Shown here: positions 6,358 to 8,517 of the stretch, piece after piece
Layout: each line of letters begins with the position of its first letter
Position numbering within the stretch: position 1 is the first letter of the stretch
Assembly: GCA_047638695.1 (NCBI GenBank)
Contig: JBLINY010000164.1
Location: 1-8,517, forward strand
From: JAHECQ01 sp047638695
GTDB taxonomy: Bacteria > Actinomycetota > Acidimicrobiia > Acidimicrobiales > SZUA-35
DNA: 8,517 nt
Direction: 5' to 3'
Notes under the pieces: generated by a model
What the model saw: only the letters and a program-made list of their open reading frames with translations
Database searches by the model: none
What the model was told of the DNA's origin: nothing
Translations under genes and position numbers: made by a program

Positions 6358-7780
6358 GAAGCGACACTCCCTTCAACTCGACCGGTACCGCTCCAGGCGG
6401 AAGTTCGTCAGGTACTTCGGTGACCCGATCAGCAAACTCCTCGGGGAAGAGGGTAAGCGCAGAGTGCACAGGAGCAAATGCCGATGGCCCGACGAAACAA
6501 ATGGTCGTCATCTGATACGGGAAGCGCACCGCCTCAAGGCCGAGGCGCTCGCTGGCGGCGTGAGGAAAGTCGCCGGGACAGATCGAAGCCCCAACCTCAA
6601 GGAGAAGTTGAAGGTCGCGCGTGGTTCCATGACCGTCAACAACACGGCCCAGAATGCGTTCGAGCCAGGTACCACCTTCGCGGCACGGCACGCATTTGCC
6701 ACACGACTCGTGGGCGTAGAACCGAGTGAGGCTGTGGGCGGCCCTGGGAATATCGGTGGTGTCGTCCATCACCATGATGGCGCCTGATCCCAACATCGAC
6801 CCCTGGGGTCCAATTTCACTGCCCTCGAAAGGAAGATCGAGCTGGTCGGGAAGGAACCATGGGGCCGACCCGCCTCCGGGCACGAAGGCCTTGAGCGTTC
6901 GGCCCTCGCGCATGCCGCCACAGTATTCGTCGTCGTACAGCAGCTGACGGAACGTGGTGCTGCCGTTGATGATCTCGTACACCCCGGGCCGCTTTACATG
7001 GCCGGAGACCGCAACCATTCGGGTACCGGGCGAGGTTTCCGTGCCGATCTCTTTGAAGGCATCAGCGCCGTTCACAGAGATCCAGGGCAGATTCGAGAGG
7101 GTCTCGACGTTGTTGACGATGGTTGGCTTGCCATAGAGCCCGATTGCGGCGGGGAAGTACGGCGGCTTGAGGCGGGGCATCCCTCGATTGCCTTCCAGGC
7201 TTTCGATGAGGGCCGTTTCCTCTCCAACGACGTAGGCGCCGGCACCCCAATGCAGGACGATGTCGACACTAAAGTCGCTGCCGAGAATGTTCTTACCGAT
7301 GTAGCCAGCCGCGTAGGCGTCGTTCAGCGCCTTGGCTACGCGCTCTTGGGCCAGAGCCATCTCGCCTCTGATGTACAAGAAGCACTGCGACAGACCGACC
7401 GCATAACACGCGATGAGGCAACCCTCGATCAGTTGATGAGGGTCGAGTTCCATCAGAAGCCGGTCCTTGTAGGTACCGGGCTCGGACTCATCGCCATTAA
7501 CGACCAGATAGCGGGGCCAGACATTGGCCGGCATGAAGCCCCACTTGATACCCGCCGGAAAGCCAGCGCCGCCACGACCGAGGACCGTGGCGTCGCGGAC
7601 GGCGCCGTGTACCTCGTCAGGGGTACGGGCCAATGCGCTTCGGAGACCCTCATAACCACCGCTAGCCAGGTAGCCCTCGATGGTGTGGCCCTCAGGGTTG
7701 TCGAACCTCGAGGTAACAATGCGAGGCGTTTCGTTGATGACGAACCCGGCGGCCCGATCGGTGGACGCGTTCGAACTCAT
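6350..7780 (-). CDS. nuoF: NADH-quinone oxidoreductase subunit F (FMN- and NADH-binding, 4Fe-4S)
   Basis: A 476-residue catalytic subunit that oxidises NADH with FMN and passes electrons to the 4Fe-4S cluster N3. The FMN/NADH glycine-rich motif GRGGAGFPAGIKW is at residues 68-80, the VNGDESEPGTYKDR motif at 94-107 and the GAGAYVVGEETALIESLEG region at about 179-197. Cluster ligands are C360, C363 and C366 (ESCGKCVPCREGG), with C428 in MTTIC as the likely fourth. The distance from the third to the fourth cysteine is 61 residues, longer than the about 40 known in Escherichia coli and Thermus. The ATG at 7780 overlaps the nuoE stop and has AAGGAG 4 nt upstream; a frame start at 7810 would add an arginine-rich leader read from nuoE and is less likely. 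The gene ends 8 nt into nuoG. Confidence 0.96.
   Translation of the reverse strand: MSSNASTDRAAGFVINETPRIVTSRFDNPEGHTIEGYLASGGYEGLRSALARTPDEVHGAVRDATVLGRGGAGFPAGIKWGFMPANVWPRYLVVNGDESEPGTYKDRLLMELDPHQLIEGCLIACYAVGLSQCFLYIRGEMALAQERVAKALNDAYAAGYIGKNILGSDFSVDIVLHWGAGAYVVGEETALIESLEGNRGMPRLKPPYFPAAIGLYGKPTIVNNVETLSNLPWISVNGADAFKEIGTETSPGTRMVAVSGHVKRPGVYEIINGSTTFRQLLYDDEYCGGMREGRTLKAFVPGGGSAPWFLPDQLDLPFEGSEIGPQGSMLGSGAIMVMDDTTDIPRAAHSLTRFYAHESCGKCVPCREGGTWLERILGRVVDGHGTTRDLQLLLEVGASICPGDFPHAASERLGLEAVRFPYQMTTICFVGPSAFAPVHSALTLFPEEFADRVTEVPDELPPGAVPVELKGVSLHG
6367..6374 (-). promoter_or_regulatory. Ribosome binding site of nuoG
   Basis: GAAGGGAG on the minus strand, 9 nt before the nuoG ATG at 6357 and inside the 3' end of nuoF. 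It is a strong site for an overlapping gene and supports the start chosen. Confidence 0.75.
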
Positions 7781-8391
7781 GCGTCTCCTTCTTCGGCTTT
7801 TGGAAGCCATGCAGGGGGGCCGGTGACAGCCTCGGGGGCGATGGCACCGACCAGGCGGTTGGCTGGGATCTGCTGACGCACTCGAGAAAGCGTTCCGTGT
7901 TCTGGGACATCGCCGGCATCGGCTTGCAGGCCCTCGATCAAACCATCGAAGTCACTCGGGGTTACCCGATACTCATGGCGATAATTCACCTGAAGACACG
8001 GGGCCTCGGTGCAGGCAGCCTGGCACTCGGCCTTCTCCAGGGTGAACTTGCCGTCGGTCGTCGTTGATCCGACCTTGATGCCAAGGGATTCCTCGGCATG
8101 ATGAATAAGTTCATCAGCGCCCAGGAGCTGGCATGACATGGTGCCGCAGATGTTGATCAGGTACGTGCCGACCGGCTCGCGTTTGAACATCTCGTAGAAC
8201 GAGCATGTCCCCAGGACCTCGGCTGGAGTCACGCCAACCAGCTCGGCCAAATGTTCCATGGCATCTTCGGCGACGTAGCCGTCCTGCTCCTGCGCCAGGT
8301 GCAGCAAGGGAATCAACGCCGACTTACGGCGGGGATAGCGCAAGATGATCTCGTTGGCGACGATCTCGTTCGCAGCTGATAATCGACTCAT
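7777..8391 (-). CDS. nuoE: NADH-quinone oxidoreductase subunit E (24-kDa-type, 2Fe-2S)
   Basis: A 204-residue thioredoxin-fold ferredoxin subunit of the NADH-dehydrogenase module of complex I; it binds cluster N1a next to the FMN of NuoF, on the cytoplasmic side. The 2Fe-2S ligands are visible as C82-GTMS-C87 and C123-QAA-C127, the classic CX4C...CX3C pattern. The N-terminal helical part (about residues 8-60) carries the family's IPLLHLAQEQDGYV stretch, followed by the core starting at TCSFYEMF. Length is within the usual range, with a C-terminal extension after about residue 150 ending in PPAWLPKAEEGDA. The ATG at 8391 was chosen because of a well-spaced GAAAGGA; longer in-frame starts would translate the duplicated repeat. 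The TGA stop overlaps the nuoF ATG by 4 nt (ATGA), which points to translational coupling. Confidence 0.95.
   Translation of the reverse strand: MSRLSAANEIVANEIILRYPRRKSALIPLLHLAQEQDGYVAEDAMEHLAELVGVTPAEVLGTCSFYEMFKREPVGTYLINICGTMSCQLLGADELIHHAEESLGIKVGSTTTDGKFTLEKAECQAACTEAPCLQVNYRHEYRVTPSDFDGLIEGLQADAGDVPEHGTLSRVRQQIPANRLVGAIAPEAVTGPPAWLPKAEEGDA
7785..7790 (-). promoter_or_regulatory. Ribosome binding site of nuoF
   Basis: AAGGAG on the minus strand, 4 nt before the ATG at 7780 and inside the last codons of nuoE. It supports the ATG that overlaps the nuoE stop rather than the upstream in-frame ATG at 7810. The spacing is slightly short but workable. Confidence 0.7.
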
Positions 8392-8399
8392 CGAAGCTG

Positions 8400-8406
8400 T
8401 CCTTTC
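8400..8406 (-). promoter_or_regulatory. Ribosome binding site of nuoE (decides the start)
   Basis: On the minus strand GAAAGGA stands 8 nt before the ATG at 8391. This favours that ATG over the in-frame ATGs at 8433 and 8502: the one at 8433 has GAAGGG directly touching it with no spacer, and the one at 8502 lies inside nuoD. The site immediately follows the last inverted-repeat arm of the tandem repeat, so local RNA folding could affect its access (inference). Confidence 0.75.
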
Positions 8407-8466
8407 GCCGATGCGCCCCTCATCGGTCGACATCCCTTCGCCGATGCGCCCCTCATCGGTCGACCT
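8401..8466. repeat. 33-bp tandem direct repeat, two copies, spanning the nuoD stop and the nuoD-nuoE gap
   Basis: Positions 8401-8433 and 8434-8466 are adjacent copies of one 33-bp unit that differ at only two positions (8403/8436 and 8432/8465). The right-hand copy holds the end of nuoD including its stop; the left-hand copy ends within the nuoE ribosome binding site. Each copy contains a 6-bp inverted repeat, CCGATG and CATCGG, separated by 7 nt (8408-8413 with 8421-8426, and 8441-8446 with 8454-8459). Because the arms are the same in both copies, any left arm can pair with any right arm, giving alternative hairpins in the transcript. The duplication lengthens the gap to 61 nt in an operon whose other junctions are mostly overlapping. 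Whether it has a function is unknown. Confidence 0.92.
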
Positions 8467-8517
8467 CTCCCATGATGGGGTCAACGGAGGAAATGATGGC
8501 AACGCCGTCGGCCAGGA
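8453..8517 (-). CDS. nuoD: NADH-quinone oxidoreductase subunit D, C-terminal end only (partial)
   Basis: Only the last 20 codons and the TGA stop are inside the window; the rest lies beyond the right edge. The readable tail ends in SSVDPIMGEVDR, which matches the very conserved C-terminus of the 49-kDa/NuoD family. NuoD sits at the base of the peripheral arm and forms the quinone-binding pocket with NuoB and NuoH. Its position directly upstream of nuoE is the normal operon order. The stop codon falls inside the first copy of a 33-bp tandem repeat, so the last codons of nuoD are part of the duplicated unit. Identification rests on a short tail plus perfect context, and I am fairly sure of it. 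Confidence 0.9.
   Translation of the reverse strand, partial: LADGVAIISSVDPIMGEVDR

Noticed and set aside
7781..7810. Upstream in-frame ATG for nuoF giving an arginine-rich 10-residue leader
   Set aside because: It would overlap nuoE by 34 nt, and the AAGGAG site points to the ATG at 7780 with a 4-nt stop-start overlap.
6998..7876. 292-codon open frame on the plus strand, antisense to nuoF and the end of nuoE
   Set aside because: It lies fully opposite two genes with intact motifs, has no ribosome binding site that I can support and no recognisable domain; long antisense frames are expected where third codon positions are GC-rich.
8401..8466. The tandem repeat as a CRISPR array or a transcription terminator
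   Set aside because: There are only two directly adjacent copies with no spacers, the stems are just 6 bp and no T-run follows, and the operon clearly continues into nuoE.
8392..8502. Longer nuoE with an N-terminal leader containing a repeated STDEGRIGE peptide
   Set aside because: The leader is a read-through of the tandem DNA repeat and part of nuoD in another frame. The ATG at 8391 has the well-spaced ribosome binding site and gives the normal NuoE N-terminus.

Overview
The window is one contiguous piece of a respiratory complex I (NADH:quinone oxidoreductase, nuo) operon, read entirely on the minus strand. From right to left in window coordinates it holds the last codons of nuoD, then nuoE, nuoF, nuoG, nuoH, nuoI, nuoJ, nuoK and the first half of nuoL, which runs off the left edge. 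This is the canonical bacterial D-E-F-G-H-I-J-K-L order. Every gene is identified from family motifs read in its translation. No RNA gene, mobile element, CRISPR array or clear transcription terminator was found.

The DNA is GC-rich with strongly GC-biased third codon positions, which explains the many long antisense shadow frames. The gene order, the long NuoH and NuoI C-terminal tails and the general sequence style suggest a high-GC actinobacterium, possibly of the Acidimicrobiia. That placement is an inference from memory of family sequences, not from a search.

Layout and function: nuoE, nuoF and nuoG encode the NADH-oxidising electron-input arm (2Fe-2S NuoE, FMN plus 4Fe-4S NuoF, multi-cluster NuoG). 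nuoI and the nuoD tail belong to the connecting arm that carries electrons to quinone. nuoH, nuoJ, nuoK and nuoL encode membrane subunits that form the quinone site and the proton-translocating arm. All key cofactor residues and proton-path residues checked are present, so the complex looks functional.

The genes are very tightly packed: nuoE/F, F/G, G/H, H/I and I/J overlap by 1 to 8 nt and nuoK/L are 4 nt apart. Only two gaps exceed 50 nt, nuoD-nuoE (61 nt) and nuoJ-nuoK (64 nt). There is no stretch over 300 nt without a gene and no internal promoter that I can support, so the promoter and terminator must lie outside the window.

This is mostly an ordinary core-metabolism region; I see no new multi-gene system. 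Points worth a second look are a 33-bp tandem duplication in the nuoD-nuoE junction that creates four mutually pairable RNA arms next to the nuoE ribosome binding site, replacement of all four N7 cluster cysteines in NuoG at exactly preserved spacing, a roughly 20-residue insertion between the third and fourth 4Fe-4S cysteines of NuoF, and a TTG start for nuoJ inside the nuoI stop codon.
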